From positions 2,485,501 through 2,549,500 of the forward strand of contig NZ_CP006992.1 of the NCBI RefSeq assembly GCF_001542815.1: 64,000 nt of DNA, given 5' to 3'. This stretch comes from Methylobacterium sp. AMS5 (lineage in GTDB: Bacteria; Pseudomonadota; Alphaproteobacteria; Rhizobiales; Beijerinckiaceae). The position numbers and the translations under genes were made by a program. Within the stretch, counting starts at the first letter, position 1, and the number at the start of each line of letters is the position of its first letter. Below the pieces are notes generated by a model. The model worked only from the letters and a program-made list of their open reading frames with translations. It was not told where the DNA came from and ran no database searches. This document shows positions 42,428-50,601 of this stretch, one piece after another.

Positions 42428-42457
42428 TCGCGGCCCACAAGGCCGCCAGCGAGACCT

Positions 42458-42495
42458 CGAAGCCGCCGTCCGACTTTGATCGGGCGGCGGCTTCG
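42458..42495 (+). terminator. Strong hairpin just after the giant gene
   Basis: Arms 42,458-42,473 and 42,480-42,495 form a 16-bp stem with one G-T pair and a 6-base loop, starting 31 bases after the stop codon. There is no T-tract after it, so it may be a weak or Rho-assisted terminator or a 3' stabilising hairpin. Confidence 0.5.
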
Positions 42496-42558
42496 ATCAT
42501 GGTCGCGGATGCAACGCGGACGGTTCGGCCACCGCGACCGCCGCCGAAACCGGTCTTA

Positions 42559-42639
42559 GGAGTGCCTTGCAAAACTCCCGATCACCGATCGTTTCCGATC
42601 CGGGCATGGCGGCGCAGCGGGAGTTTTGTGAGAGACACC
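42559..42639. repeat. 81-bp palindromic intergenic element, copy 1
   Basis: Imperfect 22-nt terminal inverted repeats; their inner 11 bases (42,570-42,580 and 42,618-42,628) pair perfectly. The reverse complement aligns along its full 81 bp with 55,834-55,914 (shared ends GTGTCTCTCA and AGGCACTC, shared inner CTCCCGC). A non-coding, MITE- or REP-like dispersed repeat is the best explanation. Confidence 0.65.
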
Positions 42640-42640
42640 A

Positions 42641-42695
42641 GAGCGCATTCCGACGAAGTGGCCACCGGTTCGTCGAAAGAATGCGCGTCAAAACA
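42641..42695. repeat. Long palindrome in the same spacer
   Basis: Outer arms 42,643-42,650 and 42,679-42,686 (8 bp, perfect) and inner arms 42,651-42,657 and 42,669-42,675 (7 bp, perfect) enclose a GTGGCCAC core. The core with its CCGG edge resembles the palindromic repeats common between genes in Rhizobiales, as I remember them. With copy 1 of the 81-bp element and the hairpin, this accounts for most of the 357-bp gene-free spacer 42,428-42,784. I see no clear promoter in that spacer. Confidence 0.6.
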
Positions 42696-42784
42696 ATGCG
42701 CCAGAGACGCCCGCCTGATGCAATGGGGTCGGATACGGCTCTAAGGGTCGAGGAACGCCGGAATCCGGGCGAGGGGATGGGGCG

Positions 42785-43600
42785 ATGCCGTTTCTGCAAA
42801 CGATCTCGATCGACGCCGCCGAGGCCTCGGCCCATGCCGACGCGCTGACACGGCTGCGGGAGGATGCGCTTCAGGCCGTCGTCATCCGCAACGTCCTGAC
42901 GTCCGCCGAATGCGCGTCGATCGTCGCGGACCTCGCGGCCAACCGGCAGGGCTTTCCCACGACCTCGTTCCCCGCGCCGTTCCGGTCGCATTTCTACGGG
43001 ATGAACCTGAACCTCGCGGATCCGGATTTGCGCGCCTACTTCGACATGGCGCCCGGCTTCACGCGCAGCCTCGGGGAACTGATGGCGCCATGGGGCGGGT
43101 TCGAGACCCGCATCCTCTCACTGCTCTCGCGCCTGGATGGCGGGCGGCCCTACAGCCCACCCGCCCTGCATGACGGGCGGACATACATGGCCACGACCCT
43201 GCGCTCGCATCACGAGGGCGGCTACATCCCCCCGCATTTCGACAACGAGCAGAAGAATCGTCCGAGTTACCGCCACCTCGAAAGTGTGGTCCAGGGTGAC
43301 ATCTTCTCCTTCGTGCTGACCCTGTCCAAGGCCGAGCGCGGCGGGATGCTCGAAGTGTTCGACGCCAAGGCGGAGGCGTGGTCGGGCCGGTTCCAGAATC
43401 GCGATCGCCCGATAGAAAAGCCCGACCTCGCGCGGTTTGCTCGCCACGCCTTCGACGTCGATGCCGGGACCATCGTGCTCCTGCGCTCGGGCCGCTTCCT
43501 CCATCAGGTCACGCCGGTGGAAGGCGCCCGCCTGCGCTGGACCGCCTGCTCCTTCATGGCCCGATCCCGCACCGGTGACGCCGTCCATTGCTGGGGTTAG
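42785..43600 (+). CDS. 2-oxoglutarate/Fe(II)-dependent oxygenase-like protein
   Basis: 271 residues. The C-terminal half carries a facial-triad-like pattern: H151-F-D153 in 'PPHFDNEQ', distal H240 in 'RFLHQV', and R249/R251 about ten residues later for binding the co-substrate carboxylate. This matches prolyl-4-hydroxylase-type double-stranded beta-helix oxygenases, which hydroxylate or otherwise oxidise an unactivated carbon using O2 and 2-oxoglutarate. The substrate is unknown. The ATG at 42,785 has a purine-rich GAGGGGATGG just upstream. It is the first of four co-directional genes; the next starts 4 bases after its stop, so they are probably co-transcribed. No signal peptide, so cytoplasmic. 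Confidence 0.8.
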   Translation: MPFLQTISIDAAEASAHADALTRLREDALQAVVIRNVLTSAECASIVADLAANRQGFPTTSFPAPFRSHFYGMNLNLADPDLRAYFDMAPGFTRSLGELMAPWGGFETRILSLLSRLDGGRPYSPPALHDGRTYMATTLRSHHEGGYIPPHFDNEQKNRPSYRHLESVVQGDIFSFVLTLSKAERGGMLEVFDAKAEAWSGRFQNRDRPIEKPDLARFARHAFDVDAGTIVLLRSGRFLHQVTPVEGARLRWTACSFMARSRTGDAVHCWG

Positions 43601-43604
43601 GCGG

Positions 43605-44396
43605 GTGGCGCGGATTCCGGCCTATTTCGACGCGTTCCTCGCGGCGGTCGCGGAGGGTGCCGCGATCGATCATGTCCATCTCGGACACTGGGACGCGCCG
43701 GGGGCGATCGGTCCGGCCCGGGCGCGGGCGGGTTTCGCGCAGGCGCAGGAACGGTTGAGTGCGGCGCTCGTCGCGTGGCTCGACCTCGCACCGGGCCACA
43801 ATGTGCTCGATGTCGGCTGCGGCTTCGGCGGGACCCTGCGGGCGATCCGGCGGAGCGATCCCAAGGTGGAGGTGATCGGGCTCAACCTCGATCCGCGCCA
43901 ACTCGCGGTCGGACTTCGCCATGACGACCGGCCGCGTAACGCCGCCTGGGTCGCGGGCGATGCCTGCCGCCTGCCTTTCGCGGAAGCCGCGTTCGATCGG
44001 CTCCTTTGCGTCGAAGCGGCGTTCCACTTCGCCTCCCGGCGCGCCTTCTTCGGCGAGGCGCACCGCGTCCTGACCCGAAAGGGCGTTCTCGTGATGAGCG
44101 ACATCGTCCTCACCCGGCCACCGCTGCCGCCGGAGCGGGTCGCGCTGTTCGCGGACGGGCTCGAGGCCGCCTTCGGCCCCTGGCCCGACAAATGGGCGGA
44201 TCTCGACGCGATCCGCCGCGATGCGGAGGCCGCCGGCTTCACCCTGCGGATCACCGACGCCACCGCGAACACCGAGCCGAGCTATCACACCATCGCCTCG
44301 GATCGACGCGGCCAGCCGACCGGGGGTGACGTCCTGCGGGAACTGCACCGCCTCGGCTGCCTGCACTACCTCTATTGTCGCCTCGACAAACGATGA
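43605..44396 (+). CDS. Class I SAM-dependent methyltransferase
   Basis: 263 residues from the GTG at 43,605, four bases after the oxygenase stop. Upstream in-frame ATG codons lie inside the preceding gene, so the GTG is preferred. Motif I is at residues 67-75 (VLDVGCGFG), an acidic/Asn position after strand 2 at 'GLNLD' (92-96), and a post-I/III region 'DRLLCVEAAFHF' (131-142). The layout resembles the small-molecule C-, N- or O-methyltransferases related to tocopherol and sterol methyltransferases (Methyltransf_11 type). Its substrate is probably the product or precursor handled by the flanking oxygenase and radical SAM genes; that link is inference from spacing. Confidence 0.85.
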   Translation: MARIPAYFDAFLAAVAEGAAIDHVHLGHWDAPGAIGPARARAGFAQAQERLSAALVAWLDLAPGHNVLDVGCGFGGTLRAIRRSDPKVEVIGLNLDPRQLAVGLRHDDRPRNAAWVAGDACRLPFAEAAFDRLLCVEAAFHFASRRAFFGEAHRVLTRKGVLVMSDIVLTRPPLPPERVALFADGLEAAFGPWPDKWADLDAIRRDAEAAGFTLRITDATANTEPSYHTIASDRRGQPTGGDVLRELHRLGCLHYLYCRLDKR

Positions 44397-44534
44397 CGCG
44401 GATCCGGCTGCCGCAGCCTCAAGACGATGAGAGGGCGCGCCGCGTCGATCGGATCTCCCAAGTTCTGCCGAGGCCTTAAATTCGCTTCCCTCACGCCTGA
44501 TCGCATCGGGCGTCCCTCCGGTCATCGCGAAACC

Positions 44535-45914
44535 ATGCTTGAGCCGTCCTCCCCCACGCATCGGCGCATCGCCCTCGTCTGCATGACGCCGCGCCCCGAT
44601 GCGCAGGAACTCGGCGAGCTGCTGCTGCCGAGCTACGGCATCCGGCGCATCCACGCGGCCTTGCTCGGCGATCCCGGTCTCGCCGACGCGTCCGTGCGGC
44701 TGTTCGACCGGCGCACCGCCGATATCGAGGCTTACGTCGCGGAGATTCTGGATTTCGAGCCTGATCTTGTCGGCTTCTCGATCTATGTCTGGTCGGCGCC
44801 GGCCATGATCGCGGTGGCGCGGGCCCTGCGCGCGCGCCGCCCCTCGCTCGCCATCGTCTTCGGCGGTCCCTCGGCGCGATCCGCCTTCTTCGATCTCGAA
44901 CCCTACCGCCCGGCTCATGCCTATCTCGACGCCGTGGTCGAGGGCGACGGCGAGGAGATCATCTGCGAGATCGCGCGGCTGCCGCAGCGCGATCGGGCCG
45001 CGTGGGAGCGGGTCCGCGGACTGACGCTGCCGACCGCAACCGGCTGGCTGCGGACCGAGCGGCGCCCGCCCATCGCCGCCCTCGACCGGATCGCCTCGCC
45101 CTATGCCCACGGGCTGATGCCCCAGGGCGGCGTGGCCTATCTCGAAAGCTTCCGCGGCTGTCCGCTCTCCTGCCGCTTTTGCGAGTGGGGCACGAAGGAG
45201 AACAGCAAGGCCTCTTTCTCGGCCGATTACATCGCTCGCGAGCTCGACGCCTTTCGCACCCTGGAGGCGCCGGCGGTGTTCCTGCTCGATGCCGGCCTCA
45301 ACCTGAACATCGGCGCCTTCCGCAATCTTCGGCTCGCCAACCAGCGCTCGGGCTTCCTCAAGGAATCCCTGCTCTGGGCGGAGATCTATCCGTCGATCGT
45401 GCGCGACGAGCACCTCGCCTTCATCGAGGAGATCGGCACCGCCTATCTCGGCGTCGGGATGCAGTCGATGGACCCGGCGGTGCTGCGCCTGCACGACCGC
45501 CCCTCGGATTCGCCCCGCTTCGAGGCGGCGGTGCGGGCGCTGGCCCGCGTCACCAATATCGAGTTGCAGATCATCGCGGTTCTGCCCGGCGATACGCCGG
45601 AGGGCTTCTTCCGCACCCTGGATTACGCCCTGTCTCTGCCCGCGAGCGTCCGGGTCTATCACTGCCTCGTCCTGCCCGACGCGCTGCTGACCCGCAGCCG
45701 GCCCGAATGGAACGTCCGCTTCGACCCGCACACGCTGACGATGCGCTCCTGCGAGGGATGGAACGAGGACGCGGTGGCGCGCACCCGCGCGGAACTGCGC
45801 CGCCGGGCGCTTGCCGCCGGCGGCAAGGCCGGTGAGTTCTGGTGGGCGTTTCCCCGCCAGCCCGAGCGCGTCACCCAAGCCCGCGCCTCGTGGCGGCAGG
45901 CCGCCGCGCGATGA
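44535..45914 (+). CDS. Cobalamin-binding-type radical SAM protein 1
   Basis: 459 residues from the ATG at 44,535, chosen because residues 11-15 (RIALV) then align with the start of its paralogue downstream; an upstream in-frame ATG at 44,427 has no better ribosome site. Residues ~10-115 form a B12-binding-like Rossmann domain with 'VGFSIYVWS' (79-87) and 'FGGPSAR' (109-115) but no D-x-H-x-x-G, so cobalamin, if bound, would lack a lower histidine ligand. The radical SAM cluster motif is C209-x3-C213-x2-C216 followed by EWG. Two more cysteines, C377 (YHC) and C406 (SCxGW), are conserved in the paralogue. Such enzymes methylate unactivated carbons or rearrange rings; the reaction here is unknown. 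The 138-bp gap before it holds a small hairpin at 44,493-44,513. Confidence 0.85.
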   Translation: MLEPSSPTHRRIALVCMTPRPDAQELGELLLPSYGIRRIHAALLGDPGLADASVRLFDRRTADIEAYVAEILDFEPDLVGFSIYVWSAPAMIAVARALRARRPSLAIVFGGPSARSAFFDLEPYRPAHAYLDAVVEGDGEEIICEIARLPQRDRAAWERVRGLTLPTATGWLRTERRPPIAALDRIASPYAHGLMPQGGVAYLESFRGCPLSCRFCEWGTKENSKASFSADYIARELDAFRTLEAPAVFLLDAGLNLNIGAFRNLRLANQRSGFLKESLLWAEIYPSIVRDEHLAFIEEIGTAYLGVGMQSMDPAVLRLHDRPSDSPRFEAAVRALARVTNIELQIIAVLPGDTPEGFFRTLDYALSLPASVRVYHCLVLPDALLTRSRPEWNVRFDPHTLTMRSCEGWNEDAVARTRAELRRRALAAGGKAGEFWWAFPRQPERVTQARASWRQAAAR

Positions 45915-47224
45915 AAGCGGCCCGCTCCGGCCTGCGCATCGCGCTGGTGGCGCAGTACCCGGAGCGCGATCCGGCGATGCCGAGCTTCGTGCCCAATCTC
46001 GGCCTGCGCATGGTCGAGGCCACCCTGCGCGCCGCCGCCCTTCCCGGCTTCGTCTGCCGGGTCTGGGATCTGACCGGTGGCGACCCCGAGCGGGTCGCCC
46101 GCGAGATCACCGCTTTCGACCCCGACATCGTCGGCTTCTCGGCCTATCTCTGGTCGCTGCCCTTCCTTTGCCGCGTCGCCGTGCTCATCAAGCAAGACGA
46201 CCCCACGCGGCTCGTCGTCTTCGGCGGCCCCTCCGCGCGGCCGGTCATGTTCGCGCGTCCGCCGTTCTCGAAAGCGGCGGACGACATCGACGTCCTCGTC
46301 ATCAACGAGGGCGAGGAGACCTTTCTCGAGATCGTCTCGCTTGAACAGCGCACGCCGCCCGCGCTCGGCACCCTGCGCGGCGTCGCCGTCCGGGACGGCG
46401 CGGGCTGGCGCGAGACCCCGGCACGCCCGCTCGCCAACCTCGACAGCCTCGCCTCACCCTACGCGCTGAACCTCGTGCAGCACGGCGGCCTCGGCGTGCT
46501 CCAGACCTACCGGGGCTGCCCGTTCACCTGCTCGTTCTGCGAGTGGGGCACGATGGAATCACCCAAACGCGTGCGCGCGGTCGATCATCTGACCCAGGAG
46601 TTCGAGGCCATCGCCGGCCACGATGTCTACGCGGCGCTCCTCGTCGATGCCGGGTTGAACCTCAACCGCAATGCCTTCCTCAATCTCCGGCGCGCTGCCG
46701 AGGAGAGCGGCTTCTTCGAGCGTCACGGGCTGATCTGCGAGGTCTATCCGGCGGCGGTGCGGCAGGAGCACCTCGATTTCCTCGCCACCGTCAGCAACGC
46801 CTATGTCGGCATCGGCCTGCAGAGCTTCGACAATGCGGTGCTGGCCCATGTCGATCGCAGCTACGACGAACGGCGCTTCGACGAGACCTTCGCCAAGCTC
46901 GATGCGGTGGCGAGCCTCGCCGTGGAGATCATCCTGGGATTGCCCGGCGACAATCCCGAAACCTTTCGCCGCAACTTCGAGCGCGCCCGCCGGCTGCCCT
47001 GCGCGCTGCGAGTCTATCACTGCGTGGTGCTGCCCTCGGGCCTGATGGTGCGCTCTCCCCCCGAGCATCGCCTCGACTACGACCCGGTCTCCCTGAAGAT
47101 GCTGTCCTGCACCGGCTGGAGCGAGGCCGCCCTCGCGGCGGAGTGCCGCTTCCTGACCCGGCAGGCCTCGCTCCAGGGGGGGCGCTCGGGCGAGTTCTTC
47201 TGGACGTTTCCGCCGCCCCGGTGA
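45911..47224 (+). CDS. Cobalamin-binding-type radical SAM protein 2 (paralogue)
   Basis: 437 residues from the ATG at 45,911, which overlaps the previous TGA as ATGA, so translation is probably coupled. Same architecture as protein 1: B12-like domain with 'VGFSAYLWS' (74-82) and 'FGGPSAR' (104-110), cluster motif C203-x3-C207-x2-C210 followed by EWG, extra cysteines C371 and C400, and a similar C-terminus ending in 'GEFFWTFP'. The two proteins align over their full length, so they arose by duplication and may act as a heteromer or on successive steps. No D-x-H-x-x-G is present. The gene ends 6 bp from a convergent gene. Confidence 0.85.
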   Translation: MKAARSGLRIALVAQYPERDPAMPSFVPNLGLRMVEATLRAAALPGFVCRVWDLTGGDPERVAREITAFDPDIVGFSAYLWSLPFLCRVAVLIKQDDPTRLVVFGGPSARPVMFARPPFSKAADDIDVLVINEGEETFLEIVSLEQRTPPALGTLRGVAVRDGAGWRETPARPLANLDSLASPYALNLVQHGGLGVLQTYRGCPFTCSFCEWGTMESPKRVRAVDHLTQEFEAIAGHDVYAALLVDAGLNLNRNAFLNLRRAAEESGFFERHGLICEVYPAAVRQEHLDFLATVSNAYVGIGLQSFDNAVLAHVDRSYDERRFDETFAKLDAVASLAVEIILGLPGDNPETFRRNFERARRLPCALRVYHCVVLPSGLMVRSPPEHRLDYDPVSLKMLSCTGWSEAALAAECRFLTRQASLQGGRSGEFFWTFPPPR

Positions 47225-47230
47225 GAACGT

Positions 47231-48664
47231 TCAACTCACCTCGAAGCTCGTCCACAGCCCGGTGTCGAACCGCTCCAGCACGGTCGCGCTGAGCAGCCAG
47301 CGGCCGGGATTGTCCGCGACGAAGGCGATCTGGGCGCTGCGCCCTTCCGGGATCTGCACGGTGTCGAGCCAGTAGGGCTCCCAGCCGTCATCGAGCTGAT
47401 GCAGCAGGCGGAAGACGTGGCCGTGCAGGTGCAGGCTCTGGATGAAGCCGGTGTCGTTGCGGATCGACAGCACCACGACCCCACCGCGCTTGACCGAGAA
47501 CAGGGGCGCTGCCCCCGGCGCCCCGCTCGCGCCGTTGATCAGCCAGATCTTGGCGGGATCGCCGGAATAGGGCGTCTCGGCGCCGGGCTTCGTCTTGTCG
47601 GGCCGCACGCCGCCCGTCAGCACGAGTTCGCGGCGAAGCGCGCTTTGCAGCCGGATCTCGGCCGGCAGGCGCTTGTTCTCGGGGATCGAGCCGATCACGG
47701 CGCGGCCGGATTGCGCCACGGGCTCGCCGGAGGCGGTCAGCGTCGCCAGCGGCAGGCCTTGCCCGACCAGCGCGGTGATCGTGCCGGCCGGTCCCGCCTG
47801 CGCGGGGAGATCGAGGAGCAGGTCGTAGCGCGTGCCCGGCGCGAAGGGGAGCGTCGCCTTCAGCGGCTCGAAGGTGTCGGTCGGCTGCCCGTCCACCGCC
47901 GCGACATAAGCCTTCAGCCCGTCGAAGCGGATGCGCAGGCTGCGCGCGTTGCAGGCATTGGCGAGCCGCAAGCGCAGGCGGCTGCCGGGCCGCGCGTCGA
48001 GTGCGAGCGGGATCGGCCGCCCGTTGAGCGTCACGACGCTGCCGAGCCGCCCGGCCGCGGCGGCGAAGGCGACCTGCCCGAAGGGTTGGAGCGCGCCGGC
48101 CTCATCGAGCCGCCAATCCTGCACGAGCAGGGCAAGATCCCCGTCGACCGGGGGCGGGGAGGGCTCCTCGACGATCAGCATGCCGGCGATGCCCCGGCCC
48201 GACGGCTCGCTCGATCCGCCGACGACGAGCGGGCGGATCAGAAAGCTGCCGGCATCCGGGGGCGTGAAGTCGTAGGTGAAGCGCGCGCCCGGCTTGATCG
48301 GCTCCTGGGTGACGCCGCCGACGCCGTCCATGGCGTTGACGATCCGCACCCCGTGCCAGTGCAGCGAGAGCGGCTTGTCGGTCCCGTTCTCGACGCGCAG
48401 GCGGACCGCCTCGCCGAGCTTGATCCGCAGGATCGGCGCTTCCGCTTCGCCAAGACGCCATACGGCCGTCTCGGGCGCGGGCTTCAGGCGCAGCTTGGCC
48501 GGTGCCGCCTTGATGGATTTCGGCTCCGAGGGCGGGGCCTTTCCGGCCGGCGCTTGCGCCGAGGCCGTCCACGGCATCAGGGTGAGGGCGGCGCTGCCCG
48601 CGAGCAGATCGCGCCGTGAGAGCGATCCCGGCGCGGGCTGGGCCGTCGGGTCGGGATTTCGCAT
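47231..48664 (-). CDS. Tat-exported multicopper-oxidase-fold protein lacking most copper ligands
   Basis: 477 residues from the ATG at 48,664. A Tat signal is visible: S16-R-R-D-L, a hydrophobic stretch and A-S-A-Q-A near residues 34-38, giving a periplasmic cupredoxin-domain protein. The first copper motif H102-W-H104-G is kept. The second (usually W-Y-H-x-H) reads F141-L-I-R-P. The third is Q409-S-L-H412-L-H414-G-H416, with Gln in place of the type 1 His. The last, normally H-C-H-x3-H-x4-M after a conserved R-W, reads S459-A-T-x3-R465-x4-L470. The type 1 copper site and most trinuclear ligands are therefore gone, as in the non-enzymatic family member FtsP/SufI. It is unlikely to be an oxidase; a structural or chaperone role is possible. 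Confidence 0.85.
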   Translation of the reverse strand: MRNPDPTAQPAPGSLSRRDLLAGSAALTLMPWTASAQAPAGKAPPSEPKSIKAAPAKLRLKPAPETAVWRLGEAEAPILRIKLGEAVRLRVENGTDKPLSLHWHGVRIVNAMDGVGGVTQEPIKPGARFTYDFTPPDAGSFLIRPLVVGGSSEPSGRGIAGMLIVEEPSPPPVDGDLALLVQDWRLDEAGALQPFGQVAFAAAAGRLGSVVTLNGRPIPLALDARPGSRLRLRLANACNARSLRIRFDGLKAYVAAVDGQPTDTFEPLKATLPFAPGTRYDLLLDLPAQAGPAGTITALVGQGLPLATLTASGEPVAQSGRAVIGSIPENKRLPAEIRLQSALRRELVLTGGVRPDKTKPGAETPYSGDPAKIWLINGASGAPGAAPLFSVKRGGVVVLSIRNDTGFIQSLHLHGHVFRLLHQLDDGWEPYWLDTVQIPEGRSAQIAFVADNPGRWLLSATVLERFDTGLWTSFEVS

Positions 48665-48750
48665 GGCGTCTCGCGTCGTCGTCCGGTCGGGCTCGCGTTG
48701 TAGACAGGCTTCGTCCGACCCGCCACCGCACGCGGTGCCTCGCAAGTTTT

Positions 48751-48781
48751 TTGCTGCGGGCTCGGGTGCGCGTGCTATAGA
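48751..48781 (+). promoter_or_regulatory. Likely promoter of tRNA-Leu
   Basis: TTGCTG at 48,751-48,756 and CTATAG at 48,775-48,780, 18 bases apart, followed by a GC-rich start region about 45 bases before the tRNA. This layout is typical of alphaproteobacterial stable-RNA promoters. Confidence 0.55.
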
Positions 48782-48827
48782 CGCGCGCTTCGACGGCCCG
48801 GTATCCGGGCTCGTGTCGATGGCGCTC

Positions 48828-48912
48828 GCGGGCGTGGCGGAACTGGTAGACGCGCTGGATTTAGGTTCCAGTGTCGCAAGACGTGGGGGTTCGAGCCCCT
48901 CCGCCCGCACCA
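48828..48912 (+). tRNA. tRNA-Leu (anticodon UAG)
   Basis: 85 nt including the encoded CCA. Acceptor arms GCGGGCG (48,828) and CGCCCGC (48,902-48,908), anticodon stem CTGGA/TCCAG with loop TTTAGGT giving TAG, a class II variable arm (GTC-GCAA-GAC) and a T arm with GGTTCGAGCC. Reads CTA and probably CTG codons. Confidence 0.97.
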
Positions 48913-49033
48913 TGTCCGTATCGGCGTCAGGAACCCGAGCGGTTCCCGCCGGAGCTTCCGCATGGGGGCTTCCCTGGCGCAAGCGACACGCGAAGACGAG
49001 ATTGCGGTTTTAGAAAACAGCGGACGAACGACG

Positions 49034-50470
49034 ATGCAGGTGACCGAGACGACCTCCGAGGGGCTGAAGCGCGAGTTTCAGGTGCTCCTCCCCGCGACCG
49101 AGCTTGAGGATCGCCTCAACACCGAGCTCTCGAACATCAAGGGCAAGGTCCAGATCAAGGGCTTCCGCCCCGGCAAGGTGCCGGTTGCGCATCTGCGCAA
49201 GGTCTACGGCAAGTCGGTGATGGCCGACGTGCTGCAGAACGCCGTCAACGAGGCCAACCAGCAGATCGTCGCCGACAAGGGCCTGCGCCTCGCGCTCGAG
49301 CCGCAGATCGAGTTCCCGAAGGACGAGGAGCAGACCATCATCGAGCGCGCGCTCGATGCCAAGGGCGACCTCGCCTTCAAGGTGAAGCTCGAGGTGCTGC
49401 CGAGCTTCGAGCTGGCCGACCTCTCCGACGTGTCGATCAAGAAGCTCGTGCTCAAGCCCTCCGACGAGGAGGTCAACGAGACGCTCGAGCGTATGGCCAA
49501 GGACAGCCGCTCCTTCGAGCCGCGCGAGGAGGGGGCCGAGGCCCAATCCGGCGATCGCGTCACCATCGACTTCGTCGGCCGCATCGACGGCACCGAGTTC
49601 GAGGGCGGCAAGGGCGAGGACGTCGATCTGGAGCTCGGCTCCAACACCTTCATTCCCGGCTTCGAGGACCAGCTCGTCGGTGCCAAGGTCGGCGACAGCC
49701 GCGTCGTGAAGGTGGCCTTCCCGGCCGATTACCAGGCCGAGCAGCTCGCCGGTAAGGACGCCGAGTTCGATGTGACCGTGAAGGCCGTCGCCGCTCCCGG
49801 CGAGACCAAGATCGACGACGAGCTCGCCAAGCGCTTCGGCATGGACGACCTCGAGAAGCTGAAGGAGGCCGTCTCCAAGGCCGTCGGCTCCGATTACGAG
49901 GCCCAGTCCCGGCGCAAGCTCAAGAAGGAGTTGCTCGACGCGCTCGACGGCAAGTACGCCTTCGACCTGCCCCCGAGCCTCGTCCACCAGGAGTTCGCCG
50001 CCGTGTGGGCGCAGGTCGAGCAGGACCTGAAGACCCGCGGCAAGACCTTCGAGGACGAGGGCACCACCGAGGAGGCTTCGCAGGCGGAGTACCGCAAGAT
50101 CGCCGAGCGCCGCGTGCGGCTCGGTCTGGTGCTTGCGCAAGTCGGCGAGACCGCCGATATCAAGGTCTCGGATGACGAGGTCAATCAGGCCCTGTTCGCC
50201 CGGATCCGGCAGTTCCCGGGCCAGGAGAAGCAGGTCTACGACTTCTACCGCAACAATCCGCAGGCGCTCGCCGAGCTTCGCGCGCCGCTGTTCGAGGAGA
50301 AGGTCGTCGACCATGTCCTCGGTCAGGTCCAGGTCGTCGAGGAACCCGTCTCCAAGGAGGCGCTCTTCGCCGAAGACGACGAGGCCGACGCCGTGACCGG
50401 CGGGGCTGCGACGGACGAGAAGCCGAGCGAGTCCAACAACGAGGCGGCGGCCGACAAGGCTGCCGGCTGA
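49034..50470 (+). CDS. tig: Trigger factor, ribosome-associated chaperone and prolyl isomerase
   Basis: 478 residues from the ATG at 49,034, where the homologous N-terminus [15 protein letters not shown] begins; the longer upstream frame overlaps leader sequence. The ribosome-docking signature is residues 43-50 (GFRPGKVP, Pro where E. coli has Lys). The FKBP-type isomerase domain spans about 155-240 ('[10 protein letters not shown]', '[16 protein letters not shown]'), followed by a helical substrate-cradling domain and an acidic Glu/Asp/Ala-rich tail. It binds nascent chains at the exit tunnel. It precedes clpP and clpX in the usual order, but the 131-bp gap to clpP suggests a separate promoter there. 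Confidence 0.97.
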   Translation: MQVTETTSEGLKREFQVLLPATELEDRLNTELSNIKGKVQIKGFRPGKVPVAHLRKVYGKSVMADVLQNAVNEANQQIVADKGLRLALEPQIEFPKDEEQTIIERALDAKGDLAFKVKLEVLPSFELADLSDVSIKKLVLKPSDEEVNETLERMAKDSRSFEPREEGAEAQSGDRVTIDFVGRIDGTEFEGGKGEDVDLELGSNTFIPGFEDQLVGAKVGDSRVVKVAFPADYQAEQLAGKDAEFDVTVKAVAAPGETKIDDELAKRFGMDDLEKLKEAVSKAVGSDYEAQSRRKLKKELLDALDGKYAFDLPPSLVHQEFAAVWAQVEQDLKTRGKTFEDEGTTEEASQAEYRKIAERRVRLGLVLAQVGETADIKVSDDEVNQALFARIRQFPGQEKQVYDFYRNNPQALAELRAPLFEEKVVDHVLGQVQVVEEPVSKEALFAEDDEADAVTGGAATDEKPSESNNEAAADKAAG

Positions 50471-50601
50471 TCGCCGACCCACCGGCTCCGCGGCGGGCGG
50501 CGATCTTTGAGATCAGGCGGCGTTAACGCTTGCCGTGTTCGCTGTAACCATCCGGCCTCGGGCGATTCGCCCCGGGGCCGGACCCGGAGCCGAGGGCTGA
50601 A

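Noticed and set aside
43437..43604. Longer N-terminus for the methyltransferase from an upstream ATG
   Set aside because: It would lie inside the oxygenase gene in another frame and adds a Pro/Arg-rich segment unlike the family; the GTG at 43,605 fits better.
47231..48664. Calling the cupredoxin protein an active laccase or CueO
   Set aside because: Most type 1 and trinuclear copper ligands are substituted.
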